A DNA stretch of 64,000 bases from Bubalus kerabau (lineage: Eukaryota > Chordata > Mammalia > Artiodactyla > Bovidae), in assembly GCF_029407905.1 (NCBI RefSeq), contig NC_073637.1:50220501-50284500 (forward strand), given 5' to 3'. The translations under genes were made by a program, and so were the position numbers. Below, one piece after another: positions 11,029-21,969 of this stretch (position 1 is the first letter of the stretch; each line of letters starts with the position of its first letter). The notes beneath the pieces were generated by a model. The model saw only the letters and a list, made by a program, of their open reading frames with translations. It was not told the DNA's origin and made no database searches.

Positions 11029-11987
11029 TTAGGATGTTTACTGCTATTTACTTCTCTGGTATTTGGATTCCATTTTCTAGGATTCATTAGTGGCTTTAAG
11101 AAATAGTCATTACTTACAAATAGCCATTGGCCTTTCCTTTATCCCTCTACTTTTTTACCCCTACATTCACAAGCCTTTGGTTTCGTTTAGTAACAGTTGA
11201 CTTTTTCTTCCAATTGAATAGAAATAGCTAAAAGCTAGTGACCATTTAGTCTGTGCCAGAGACTGCACTAAAAGCATCATTAGATGCTATTTCAAGTTTT
11301 CTCTCCCAGTTTAGAGCAAGGGCTCCTTTAGTGCTAGGCTTGGGTGATGGGAGTTAACTTTATTCTCTTCCATCTTGAAGTCAATGGCAGGTACAGTTCC
11401 CTAACATGAAAAAAGAGCAGAGGAACTTGTTTTCACAGAGACAGTCGTTTCAATTAAGTACAGTGGATATACTCTTTACTGTAGAACCACGTTTGGAAAT
11501 TATGAGGAAGGAGCATCTTTTCAAAGAAGATGCTTCTGACTGTAGTACTTGTCTCTTTGTTTCTTTCCCAGCTCAATGCTAAGGGAACTTCTGGTCATCT
11601 GATAAAGATTTTGGCCCAAGTTATCCACTTATCTGTCCACATTGGTAATATTAAATAAGGAATTATCCTTGTGTTGTGTAGACCTGAGTAAAAAAGTATC
11701 TTTGAAAATGCACCAAGCGTCCTTGTTATCCCATTGGTATAGGGAAATTTATTACAGGAATGTAAATATCATAAATACAGAAGTTTTGAAAGTTATGAAA
11801 CAAAATATAGAACAAATAGTATAACATAATTGTTTATATAACATATCAACATATATTTTAATATAATGTAATACATAAGAAAATATAACAAAAAGAGGTT
11901 TCTTTGTATCCACTTCAGTAAGTTCAAAGTTTGAATTGAAGAAAGTAAAGGCAGAAAAAAGAAATGAAGTTTCATATAAAGGTACAT
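11029..11987. other. Non-coding stretch with a small hairpin
   Basis: Mostly AT-rich with no repeat recognised. A perfect 8-bp stem (agcatctt/aagatgct, loop of 7) lies at 11511-11533. Confidence 0.5.
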
Positions 11988-11998
11988 TCCAGGATGAT

Positions 11999-12123
11999 AT
12001 TTTTTTTTCATTTTATCTGTGCTGTGCAGCTTGAGGGATCTTAGTTCCCTGGCCAGTGATTGAACCTGGGCTCCCTGCAGTGCAAGCTTGGAGTCCTAAC
12101 TGCTAGACTGGCAAAAATTCCCC
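11999..12123 (-). mobile_element. CHR-type SINE, truncated
   Basis: Reverse complement of the CHR head and B-box region (ccagtgattgaacctgggct), with a T-rich left end from its A tail. The TSD tccaggatgat (11 bp) is at 11988-11998 and 12124-12134. Confidence 0.85.
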
Positions 12124-12149
12124 TCCAGGATGATTTTAACTCAGTCTCT

Positions 12150-12240
12150 CATTTCTGCCTTTCCTTGCTTCCCAGTTTTTGCATTCTCTCTCTTCTTTCT
12201 TCCTTTTCTCTTTTCCCCTTCCTTCCTTTTCCTCATCTTT
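12150..12240. repeat. Polypyrimidine tract
   Basis: Nearly pure C/T run (ttccttttctcttttcccct and similar), interrupted only by a few purines. A candidate for triplex-forming DNA or a decayed simple repeat. Confidence 0.8.
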
Positions 12241-12367
12241 AGATACCCTTATTGAAGTTGGGATGCAGCTAATGTGCCATGACAATGGCCAGAAAGAGGA
12301 AACAGAGGTGCTTTCAAACCTCTTTTCTCCTCCTCCCTTCCTGCAAACATCACGTTAACTATGAAGA

Positions 12368-12456
12368 ACACACAAACACACACACACACACCCAGAGCAC
12401 ACACCCACACGCAACCAGAGTGCACGTGTGTGTGCGCACACATACACACACACACC
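12368..12456. repeat. Interrupted CA microsatellite
   Basis: Two CA runs separated by a decayed stretch containing 'gtgcacgtgtgtgtgcgcac'. Peptides encoded across it on either strand are low-complexity artefacts. Confidence 0.9.
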
Positions 12457-12459
12457 CAG

Positions 12460-12870
12460 AGCAGAGTTCCTGAAAATTGCTGCCAAGTGGCCGCTGCCCA
12501 GGAGACTGTAGAATTTCTGGCACGAGCCAGAATCGATGACTGCGGCCAAGTGATTGCTGCTGAACTTACCTGTGTCGAAAGGTCAGCTTTGCGGTGCGAA
12601 GGCTGGGCACAGTCACTCTAGGCAAATTGGATTGTCTATGGAGGCCCCGAGGCTTGTTCTGCACTTTGCAACTGGTCTGGCAGGCTCGTCCACCTCCTGA
12701 GTCCGCCACGGGTATGGGAAACACCCCGCAGTCAGGCAGGCAGGCAACTCTGCCAAGGTACAGTATCACCCACCTTTGTTTTGCACACAAAACCTACAGT
12801 AATGACCACATTTTAGCAGGTCATTTTCCAGTACCCTGTGTCCTGATGAGAAAGCTCTAAATCTTTGCAT
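12460..12870. other. CpG-richer non-repeat unit with splice-donor consensus; possible exon or promoter
   Basis: A GC-rich island in AT-rich surroundings, with about a dozen CpGs between 12490 and 12730. On the minus strand, ORF 12566-12790 (74 codons, starts MCAKQRWV) reaches a perfect donor CAG|GTAAGT, whose GT begins at 12569, just before its stop. On the plus strand, ORF 12594-12860 contains AAG|GTACAG at about 12754-12762. I recognise no protein family in either frame. It could be a first exon of a long non-coding RNA, a small promoter, or chance. No TATA box or acceptor is evident. Confidence 0.35.
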
Positions 12871-13496
12871 GAGGCGTTTATTTCAACACTTCAACTCTGA
12901 GATCACGTATTATTTAAGTGGATCCTGTACCGACTTGTAACTAAAATATACATGTTATCAATTTGAGAAAATACCGGTGAGTCACAACACAGCTTAGACA
13001 TTGTTTTGAGTACAGATTGGTGTATGTGTGTGTGTGTGTGTGAGATGGAGGGCTCTTAGATTAAAAAAAAGAACTATGAATTATCTAAAGGATACCACCA
13101 ATAATATTATTTAACCATTGACCATTTTTGTCCCTTTATTCTTTCAATTGAAAAATGGATAAAAGAAAAAAATACTATCTAACTTATAATAGAGTCAGAG
13201 GCAAGGGTGACATAGCAACTTCTTTTATTTGTTAAAATGGAAGTCATCAGATGGGAACTTTTTCAACTTCCTGTGGCTGACTCAGTGCCCAAGGAGCCAC
13301 CCTTTCCCCCTCCCACTTGCTCTTATGAAAGATGAACCTGCCCTCTTCTTCTGTCATCTAAGCCTAACTCTTCTGCCTTTCTTCTAGGTCAGGTACCCTT
13401 TTACCTCTTCAGGAACCATATTCTATTACAGGGTTCCTCTTCTGTACTTCAACAAGCTTCTTCCCTTTCATATTTAAATGTGATTGAACCTTTCAC
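12871..13496. other. Non-coding stretch, nothing recognised apart from a GT run
   Basis: Unique-looking DNA with a (GT)n microsatellite at 13023-13042. No gene seen. Confidence 0.5.
13023..13042. repeat. GT microsatellite
   Basis: About ten TG units. Confidence 0.9.
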
Positions 13497-13722
13497 AGGG
13501 TTTTCTAGGTGGCTCAGTGGTGAAGATTCCGTCTGCCAGCCAGTGTAGGAGATGCTTGAGACTCAGGTTTAATCCCTGGGTCAGGAAGATCCCCTGGAGA
13601 AGGAAATGGCACCCAGTCCAGTGTTCTTGCTTAGGAAATCCCATGGACAGAGGAGCCTGATGGGCTACAGTCCATGAGTCACAAAGAGTCAGACACGACT
13701 GAACAGCTGAGCACATATGAGT
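13497..13722 (+). mobile_element. Bov-tA SINE, left arm of an inverted pair
   Basis: Head 'tctaggtggctcagtggtga', B-box-like 'ggtttaatccctgg', and a full Bov-A body to 'gacacgactgaacagctgag'. Somewhat diverged, no TSD found. It faces the copy at 13741-13952 tail to tail. Confidence 0.9.
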
Positions 13723-13740
13723 CTTTCTCAACCTGTAGGA

Positions 13741-13952
13741 AAGTGAAAGTTGTTAGTGCCTCAGTCATGTCTGACTCTTTGCGACCCATGGACTGTAGCC
13801 CCCCAGGCTTCTCTGTCCATGGGATTCTCCAGGCAAGAATACTGGAGTGGGTAGCCATTCCCTTCTCCAGGGGATCTTCCTGACTCAGGGATTGAACCTG
13901 GATCTCCCACACTGTGGGAAAATTCTTTACTATCTGAGCCACCAGGAAAGCC
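13741..13952 (-). mobile_element. Bov-tA SINE, right arm of an inverted pair
   Basis: Reverse complement of a complete Bov-tA, from its tail (aagtgaaagttgttagtgcc) to its head (gagccaccaggaaagcc). No clear TSD. Confidence 0.9.
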
Positions 13953-14434
13953 TCCAACTTACATGATAACCTCCCTCAATCCCACAGTATCTTTCAACTC
14001 TCTCTTATCTTTCACTATCAAACTCATTTGAATGCTCATACCTGACATTTAATACTTTCCTTCCCATTCTGTCCTCCGCGCACTGGAGTCTGGTATCCAC
14101 CATGATCATTAGACTGAAATTGCTCTTACTAATGAGTTCCATGACTCCTAATCCAGCCAGACACATTTAATACTTATTTGATCATTCAGCACCACTTAAT
14201 CTTACAGACTGTTCTATCTGAGGTAACTCTTCCCTCGGTGTCCGTGACATCACTCTGTTGTTGGGGTTTTCTGACTCTCCCAAGAAACCTGTCCTTCTTG
14301 GTCTTTGTTGCATTTAGAAAGATAATTCAGGCTGATTGTCAAAGATCCAGTGTAATGGTTTTAATTTTATCTTCACAATAAAAAGATTAAAAGACTATCA
14401 GTGCATATCTATGGGATGATAATAAACTTTTGAG
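13953..14434. other. Non-coding stretch, nothing recognised
   Basis: No repeat or convincing ORF. Confidence 0.5.
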
Positions 14435-14445
14435 CATCTATTTTA

Positions 14446-14598
14446 TTTAAAAAATTTTTAAATTTAAATTTATTTATTTTAATTGGAGTCTAATTACTTT
14501 ATAATATTGTATTGGTTTTGCCATACATCAACATGAATCTGCAACAGGTGTACACATGTTCCCCATCCTGAACCCCCCTCCCACCTCCTTCCCCGTAC
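14446..14598 (-). mobile_element. L1 3' end, severely truncated
   Basis: Reverse complement of the last 150 bases of a ruminant L1 (taatattgtattggttttgc, then gttccccatcctgaaccc). The TSD catctatttta (11 bp) is at 14435-14445 and 14599-14609. Confidence 0.9.
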
Positions 14599-14825
14599 CA
14601 TCTATTTTAAAGCTATCTTATTATTACCATTACTTTATAGTGGTGGACCTAGAAGGGTCTATCACTTGACTCTGGGTTTACTCTTGTCCCTGTTTTTTTC
14701 CCCCAGGAAATTCTGAATGTATCCTCTGTTGTTTTTGTCTAAGTGGGATTCTTCATGGAACCGTCACAATCACCCTTAATTTCATTTAAAAGTATTGTAA
14801 TAGCATCGGTGTGAAGTATCCATTG

Positions 14826-15112
14826 TCATTATTAGCTTACGTTTCTTGAGCACCTGCTATGTGCCAGGTATTTGAGATTTCTAATTATGTCAACTCCCTT
14901 CCGGTTAAAGATATAATATGGAAATAACAACTAACAACTGCTTGTTCTAGTCCTTACAACTAGACTAGTCTAAGTTCTTACAACTAAGACTAGTCCTTAA
15001 TCTTCTAAGTTAGATACTCTTATCTCCTAGCATCACGTTATCAAAGGCAGGATTCACACCAGGTCCCCCTGAATGCCCTAATCCTATGTTCTTTCCACTG
15101 CACATACTTACA
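14826..15112 (-). mobile_element. MIR SINE relic with an internal duplication
   Basis: Reverse-strand MIR: 'cttgagcacctgctatgtgc', the decayed core, then 'aaaggcaggattcacaccag'. A local duplication of about 26 bp around 'agtccttacaactaagacta' occupies 14948-14999. Confidence 0.75.
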
Positions 15113-15535
15113 GCCTTTGCTACAACCCAGTATCCCTGTTCACAACACCATATTTCAAGATTGTCTGCATACTAATAGTTAAGTGATGAGTTCTTTTTTG
15201 GGTCTTTCCTATTCTAAAATAATCCTGTAACTTAAACTGTGAGAGGTGAAATCAACATTGAAGCCCTCAGACTCCCACCTTTTTGGAATCACCAGAACTA
15301 TTTCTCAGATTTATTTTCTTTAGATTTTCTTGCCTGCTGGATTGGTTGCTGGTTGTTGAGTTTGACATGTCTTGGGTCAAGTCACATCCGGTTCATCTTA
15401 AAGAATTCCTGTAAAAAAAACAGCACACATCTTGACTGTCCATGTGAGGGCTTGAAATGAAAGTGAGATAGAAAGAAATGATGTACGGGGCCTATAAGAG
15501 AAGAATAGATAGAACGAATGGGCTCTAAGTTACCC
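15113..15535. other. Non-coding stretch, nothing recognised
   Basis: Contains a short poly(A) near 15413. No gene or repeat identified. Confidence 0.5.
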
Positions 15536-15539
15536 ATAA

Positions 15540-15775
15540 TTGGCTGGAGGAGGGGAATGATTTTGCCTCCCTCTTCTCAGCAGTTATTTGATAAAGTTTG
15601 GAGGCGCATTTGGTTGTTAGAGCTTGAGGAGAGGGCGCTGCTGCTGGCAACCCGTAGGATGAAGCCAGGGAGACTGCCAAACATTGCAAAATGCCCAAAA
15701 CACTTCTAACCTCCCTCTCTGGACAAAGAATTTTCATGCTCAGAATGCCAACAATTCAGATGTTGAAGAAATTCC
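15540..15775 (+). mobile_element. MER20-like hAT non-autonomous DNA transposon relic
   Basis: Follows the layout I associate with MER20: 'gattttgcctccctcttctc', 'ttggttgttagagcttgagg', 'gctgctggcaacccgtagga', 'agactgccaaacattgcaaa', then 'ggacaaagaattttcatgct'. Diverged, termini not resolved. The name is from recognition only. Confidence 0.55.
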
Positions 15776-17047
15776 TCTGTAAAGAAACAAGGGAAAAGGG
15801 AGAGAAAAGGTGACTTGGCAAATCTGAGTCTCTGTGACTGCCGACATGGAGATTTCATCGAGAGCAATTAGAAGCCCAGAAGTTTTGCTGAATTATTGGA
15901 TAAGGGGATGAATCATTCCAACCAGCTTGAGCTTGAGGTTAATGTGAGAGAGACAGCTGGCAGAACCAGTAGGCAGAAACATTGTTAAACTGAAGTGAGT
16001 GGGAGAGGAAATGTGGAAATAGAAATAATTCACCTTGGGGTGATGGTTCAGGCCACAAAAGGGGTTGAAATGTTCAAAGACATGTGGGAAAAGAAGAGTA
16101 AAGACATTTTGCTGGTATGTTAGAAACATAAATCCTTCACACAAATAGTGAATTTTTCAGTATTATACAGTAAAGATTATTCCTGCTCTGCCCATCTGTT
16201 TCAACATGAGGAATCCAAATTTGAATACCAACCTTTCTAAAATAAAGGTTCCTGGAGAGATTTAATTTTACTTTTAACAGTTTACTTAAAAAAAAAAACA
16301 AAACACCTCAATACGACTCTTTTCTATTTGAAGTAGAGGTTATCAAACTTAGTATTTATTTTTGCTTAGGGTTTACAAGTTAAATTACAATGTGTCAGTG
16401 GCGAGAGGGATTGGAGTTATTTTTTGCTGTAACAGAAGATCAGAAAAAAGAATGTCCATAAAGAGAGGTGTAGCTAGGATTTTTCAGTGTGTCTGCTCTC
16501 TGGCAAGTTTTCAAAACACTTAATAGTTTCAGCGTATAATTGCTAAACATGGAAACATTGAAACACCACACCCTTGTGTTAACTTATAATGAATAGTGAC
16601 TTTAGCACAAACACATATTTTGTGAAAGCACAGAGACAGCCAGCCACACCTGTCACGTTATTAATCAGCCACCATCTCTGGCTGCCCAGTCTTCCTTTGG
16701 AGAGATTGTGGGGGAGCAGGCTCCTATATTAAGCAATGTGCAGCTGACTTAGTTTAATGAGCAGGCTGAGGATCACTCAATTTCATCCCTTCCTCTCTCC
16801 AAGCAGGACCCATAATCATATTAAGAAGTTCATATTTATGCATACATGTGTACACATTTATCTGATCTTAGAAAACTCGTATGTATTTTGGAGATGTTGC
16901 TAATAAAGAATCAAGTATAGGCACCAGGAATGCCTCTGTGATTCTGCAAAAGGATGTATTGGCAACAACAGGGCCCTCCAAGGCCTTCAGGTGCAACGAG
17001 ATCTAGAATTTCCCAGATTGGAGGAACCCGTTCGGCTCTTCTTGCGT
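15776..17047. other. Non-coding stretch, repeat-poor
   Basis: About 1.3 kb without a repeat I know. The part 16560-16780 is less AT-rich and has E-box-like (cagctg) and homeodomain-like (attaat) words. It could be a conserved non-coding element, but this cannot be judged from one sequence. Confidence 0.4.
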
Positions 17048-17272
17048 GCATGTTAGGTCACTACAGTCACGTCCAACTCTTTGTGATGCGACTCTATAGA
17101 CAGTAGCCTGCCAGGCTTCTCTGTCTCCAGGCAAGAATACCGGAGTGGTTTGCTATGCTCTCCTCCAAGAGATCTTCCTAACCCAGGGATCAAATCTGTG
17201 TCTCTTATGTCTCTTGCATTGGCAGGTGGGTTTTTTTTTTTTTTTTTTAACCACTTAGTGCTACTGAGGAAG
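17048..17272 (-). mobile_element. Bov-tA SINE with an expanded homopolymer in its head
   Basis: Reverse complement of a full Bov-tA. A T run of about 21 bases (17228-17248) interrupts the tRNA-like head, where a normal copy reads 'ttctttaccac'. Either slippage or a later poly(A) insertion. Confidence 0.85.
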
Positions 17273-18138
17273 CCTTTGGCTCTTAGCTCCCTTATAAAAA
17301 TGTCTTGACTTTGTTGCATGTGTCTTGTGAGTAATTATGGCTTCATCTGCTCTGTCTTTTGGATAGTATTTACAGTTTTGCTAGCCGTGGCCTTAAAAAT
17401 AATCTTCACCTTATTATTCAATGAGATGTCTCATCATGCTGAATAAGGCATGACCCGCACATGCTAAGAATAAACTGGATGGTGCCAAGAAATCTTCCAC
17501 CCACGTAACTGGAAATGCATGGAATGCAAAACTGGAGCCCAGCTGCAGCACTGTCTGCAGGGATGGCTCTTCAGTAGGTAGAGGAAGCCATCTACTCATC
17601 ATTCATTAGAGGGGCCTGGAAATGTCCATGTGGAAATCTTATTTCTCCCTCAGGCCTGCTGTTATATCTGAAAGTCTCACCATTACAGCAAATTCTTGTC
17701 TAAGACATCAGTAAAAGTACGTTTCAAATGTGTAGAAATATCCTACAAGGGTATTTCTTGTAGGAACAGTGAATTCAATCGAAACCTATTTTTACTCTAA
17801 CATAAATAGGTTTTCCTTATTTTCTAATTTTGTCACTTTTTCTTTGAAAGTAGAGCCTTGACAAAATAGAAGTTAGGACAGTATTTGATTCAGCAGTGTT
17901 TAGGCCTAATGGGCATTGGTAGGGGGACCCATTGTACTGGTGGTGGGTGGGCAAGAGTGGAAAAAGTTTCCTTTGGGGCAAAAGAGCCATCTCTGAGATA
18001 CTGACTTTGGAGACCTCTCCCTGGAGACACTGCTATGGGTCATTTCTTATAATGGCAACATAAATAATGCATCAGTAACAGTAGCCTCAGATATTCTTCA
18101 CTGGGTTCTGGGACCTCAACTCTAGGCATCATGTTCTT
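17273..18138. other. Non-coding stretch, nothing recognised
   Basis: No gene, RNA or recognisable repeat. Confidence 0.5.
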
Positions 18139-18354
18139 TGAAAGTGAAACTGTTAGTTGCTCAGTCGTGTCCTACTCTGTGTGACCCCATGGACTGTAGC
18201 CTTACCAGGCTCCCCTGTCCATGGAATTCTCCAGGCACGAATACTGGAGTGGGTTGCTGTTTCCTTCTCCAGGGGATCTTCCCAATCCAGGAATTGAACC
18301 TGGGTCTTCTGCATTGCAAGCAGATTCTTTACCAATTGAGCTACAAGGGAAGCC
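18139..18354 (-). mobile_element. Bov-tA SINE
   Basis: Complete reverse-complement Bov-tA, from 'agtgaaactgttagttgctc' to the head 'gagctacaagggaagcc'. A T17 run follows at 18370. No clear TSD. Confidence 0.92.
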
Positions 18355-18474
18355 TCTATCTTCTGGACTTTTTTTTTTTTTTTTTTTGAGGATCAGGTGA
18401 AATGGAGAATTATCTTCTAAATTTTTTTTCTTTAATGTATGGTCTATTGTATTCATATCACAAATAACTAGGAA

Positions 18475-18600
18475 GGCATAGCTCTGTTCCCTGCTGGATT
18501 GTGAGACGTTTGAGCCAGGGATGGTTTATAATGAGTCTAACTTTGTCCACTGAACACAAGAGACAATCAATAGACATTTATTGAATAAGTAAATTAGGTC
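18475..18600 (+). mobile_element. L2 LINE 3' end relic
   Basis: Sense pattern of the L2 3' end: 'ttccctgctggattgtgaga', then a decayed core and the end 'agacatttattgaataagta'. Confidence 0.6.
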
Positions 18601-19262
18601 ATGGGTGACTGAGAAGCAAGCAGTCTTCTTTTAAAGTTTACAAACAGAAGATTAAATTATGTCCACCAGAATCAGTTTTAGGGGGCAGGAAGTAACATAA
18701 GTACTTCTAAAAACATGGTTTTTTATTAGCTAAAATTTTCATTAGTTGTCCAATTTTTATCAAGATCACTAATTTTCTTGTGACTGGATAATTGAATTTT
18801 ATGTACATTCTCAAGTGACATAAGGGTGAGAAAAAACTGTGTATACATATATGTATGTATTTATTATAAATATACTTTTGTTTTTATATATATTTTGTAT
18901 ATAGTATATATTTTATAAATATATTATTTTTTTTGTTTATATCTTTGAGGGCCTGTAATTGTGAAACTTCTGCCAAAGGGGAACATGCCATAATGCAAGC
19001 ACCATATGAATGAGAAAAACAAAATACTTGCCAATTTATTATTCAAGATATATATGAATAAATGATATGAATGGATGTGCAGAGCTATAAATATGTATCC
19101 TACATATAGAAAAACCCGATGAATAACTTGAAGAGAGGTGCTGTAAGTGTGGGAAACATATCACATATGTCCCTGGAGATTTAACTTGACACATCAGAGA
19201 AACACGTGGCTGCTTTTTGTGATTCTGGAAACCCAAAGATGTGTGTGCATTTCTCCATTTTT
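18601..19262. other. Non-coding stretch with very AT-rich centre
   Basis: 18840-18940 is almost pure A/T with short palindromic TATA words. No gene recognised. Confidence 0.5.
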
Positions 19263-19269
19263 AAGTTGC

Positions 19270-19270
<1 letters not shown>

Positions 19271-19306
<36 letters not shown>

Positions 19307-19318
19307 CGCGCGCGCGTG
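19271..19318. repeat. (TG)n(CG)n compound microsatellite
   Basis: About 16 TG units run directly into 'cgtgcgcgcgcgcgtg'. An uninterrupted alternating purine-pyrimidine tract with a CG core. Confidence 0.95.
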
Positions 19319-19420
19319 AGCTTTAATGATCCCAGGCTCTTAAAAAAAAAAGAAATTTAAACAAGATGACTATATCCCTCCACATAGTTATACAATTTTA
19401 AACGAGAAATTATGCTGTTT

Positions 19421-19835
19421 TAGGGAAATCCCTGGAGAAGGCAATGGCACCCCACTCCAGTACTCTTGCCTGGAAAATCCCATGGACGGAGGAGCCTGGT
19501 GGGCTGCAATCCGTGGGGTTGCAAAGAGTCGGACACGACTGAGTGACTTCACTTTCACTTTTCACTTTCATGCATTGGAGAAGGAAATGGCAACCCACTC
19601 CAGTGTTCTTGCCTGGAGAATCCCAGGGACAGGGGAGCCTGATGGGCTGCCATCTATGGGGTCGCACAGAGTCGGACACAACTGAAGTGACTTAGCAGCA
19701 GTAGCAGTAGCGGGAAATCCCTAGAGGACCAGTGGCTAGAACTCAGTGTTCCCACTGCAAGGAGCATGGGTTCAGTCCCTGATCAGGGAACTAAGATCCT
19801 GCAAGGTGTGTGGTGTGGCCAAAAAATATATATTT
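19421..19835 (+). mobile_element. CHR-type SINE split by a Bov-A2 insertion
   Basis: The head 'gggaaatccct' (19423-19433) is separated from the remainder (19712-19835: ccagtggctagaactcag, ggttcagtccctgatc, aactaagatcctgcaag, gtgtggccaaaaaa) by a Bov-A2 whose TSD is that same head. Removing the inner SINE restores a normal CHR order. Confidence 0.85.
19434..19711 (+). mobile_element. Bov-A2 SINE dimer inside a CHR SINE
   Basis: Two Bov-A monomers joined by ttcactttcacttttcac, with the tail agcagcagtagcagtag. The TSD gggaaatccct (11 bp, exact) is at 19423-19433 and 19712-19722. Confidence 0.95.
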
Positions 19836-19849
19836 TTTTATATTTAGAG

Positions 19850-20040
19850 AATGAACTTATGGTCACCAGGGGGGAGGTTGGGTTGACTGGGGAGGGGCAG
19901 TTAGGGGGTTTTGCATTGACATGCACACACTGCTGTATTTAAAATGAAGAACCAACAAGGACCTGCTGTATAGCACAAGGAACTCTACTCAATATTATCT
20001 AACAACCTAAATGAGAAAGAATTTGAAAAAGAATAGATAA

Positions 20041-20079
<39 letters not shown>

Positions 20080-20176
20080 CACACACAAATATAACTGAAT
20101 CATTTTGCTGTACACCTGAAACTCATACAACATTGTTAATCAAGTATTCTCCAATATAAAATTAAAGTTAAAAAAT
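19850..20176 (+). mobile_element. L1 3' UTR fragment
   Basis: Sense artiodactyl L1 3' UTR: 'ggacctgctgtatagcacaa', then after a microsatellite 'cattttgctgtacacctgaa', ending 'ttctccaatataaaatt'. The same family as 25782-25980. Confidence 0.85.
20041..20092. repeat. (GT)n(AT)n(AC)n self-complementary microsatellite
   Basis: GT run, AT core and AC end form an imperfect palindrome inside the L1 3' UTR. Probably grown from a short TG/TA seed in that UTR. Confidence 0.9.
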
Positions 20177-20408
20177 AGCTCCTAAAGACAATATTATATC
20201 TAAGTAGCAATAAAAAAGAAGTTGCTTAAAAAAGAAATTATGTTGTTTTAAATTTCTCAAAATTAAGTATGAATTGCAAATGTAAAATACTTCTGAAGTG
20301 GTGAAAAATCTGTTGGAGGAAATCATCTTGTCCCTGCAGTTTTCCCCTTCCTTTTATCCTGGGAGCTTGTTTTAATAACTTTGTTAAACCGAATCAGTCA
20401 AACTCGGG

Positions 20409-20450
<42 letters not shown>

Positions 20451-20992
20451 AAGTATATCTCACTTTGAATCCTTCTTAATATAGCATTCCAGATAACCCC
20501 TATCACCAAACTGGAGCAGCATGTGAGTTGAAATCAATTTATCATCTGTATTCTATATAGTCATAAAAGATCTTTTTTTTTCTACTGTCATGAGAGAAGT
20601 CCTCTGAAAACCAGCTTTAAGAAGCCTTAACAGCAGGACATTGCTCTGATTAATCTTTCAACTTGTCCTTTTTTGAAAGGCACCTCATAACTCAAAGGTA
20701 TTGTCCCTCCCAGAAGTATCTGCATTTTAACAGACTTCCTAAAAATACATGTCTTCAGAATCCTTAGATGTAGTTTTCTGATGGTGAATTTCCAGGCATC
20801 ATGATACATAATGAGAGAACTTGGATCTCCCGTGATGAGATGAAATGCTCAAGGGGCCTGAAGTGAACCCAGTTTAGTGGCATTCCTTGTCTATTTGCAG
20901 GAGCAAATCTTCTCTGCAGAAAAGTTTCCCCAGTTCTTAAGAAGGATTACAGAACTTTTGCAGTCAAGATCAAGGAGTAATTTCCCGTGCGT
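20177..20992. other. Non-coding stretch with a GT/GA microsatellite
   Basis: No gene. Its only simple feature is the microsatellite at 20409-20451. Confidence 0.5.
20409..20451. repeat. (GT)n(GA)n microsatellite
   Basis: About 11 GT units followed by about 10 GA units. Confidence 0.95.
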
Positions 20993-21203
20993 GGGTGCAC
21001 ATCGTTCAGTCATGTTCAACTCTGCAGTCCTACGGACTGTAGTCTGCCAGGCACCTCTGTCCATGGCATTTCCCAGGTGAGAATACTGGATGGAGGGGGT
21101 TGCCATTTCCTCCTCCAGGGGATCTTCCCGACCCAGGGATTGAACTCACATCTCCTGGATTGGCAGGTGGGTTCTTTACCACTGAGCCACCTGGGAAACC
21201 CTA
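20993..21203 (-). mobile_element. Bov-tA SINE
   Basis: Reverse complement of a complete, somewhat diverged Bov-tA, ending at its head (actgagccacctgggaaacc). No TSD found. Confidence 0.9.
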
Positions 21204-21969
21204 ATCTCACAAAGATCCCTATATATATAAGGAACTAGCCACTTTGACTTAGAGATCTAGGGCCAAAAGATGATAGAGTTAGAACCTTGAGATATTTACA
21301 CTTTTCAAATACAGAATATACACAGAGAATATTACATAAAATGTTACATGTGGCAACTCTACATATAATGACTAAAGATGTAAAGGATGCAAAAAATTTC
21401 CCAATTAAAAATGCATTAGGAAAGAACAAGTAAAAATGTAGAAGGAAAAATACTAAATATGAAAAACATTGTTGAGATGATGATGAAGTAAAACTCAAAA
21501 GATTGCTAGGTAGCATATTAGAGCCATGGCTAGAAAGAAAAGGTCTAACAGAGAATGGAAGAGGGGTACTATTTAAAGATATAGTGGATGTGAATTTTCT
21601 AGAACTGATGAAAAACCATGAATCCCTAAGATTTTGGAACCACCCTGTTCCTAAAGCAGGATAAAGAAAAAGAAATGCATGCTTAGACATGGTGTGAAAT
21701 TGCAGAACATCAAGACCATAAAGATTTTTAAATTAACTAGAGAGAAAGAACAGTTAAAGTGAAACAGTAAAGGCATTGTTTTACATTTGAGCAACTTTGT
21801 CTGGCTTAATAGTAGACAGTTGGATTCTCGTATCTTCTCATTCAATCTCTCTTAATAACTCAAGCCATGTAGCTTCTGGAAGACTCCACTGGGAGAGTGA
21901 GAATGAAGAAGGCCAAATTTCCAGAGCTCTTATGAAAATAGTTTTGAGCTCACAGACATATCCCTTGGT
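21204..21969. other. Non-coding stretch with a chance ORF
   Basis: A 151-codon minus-strand ORF (21235-21690) is the longest outside known repeats. It is rich in Phe and Ser because the plus strand is A-rich, and I see no domain or signal in it. Treated as chance. Confidence 0.5.

Noticed and set aside
12249..12621. Overlapping ORFs on both strands with His/Thr and Val/Cys runs
   Set aside because: Produced by the CA/GT microsatellite.
13497..13952. CRISPR-like or phage-type inverted repeats
   Set aside because: The genome is a ruminant's, and the repeats are SINEs with no regular spacing or unique spacers.
21235..21690. 151-codon minus-strand ORF in a repeat-free stretch
   Set aside because: Phe- and Ser-rich translation of A-rich DNA, with no domain, start context or splice evidence seen. 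Chance is enough.
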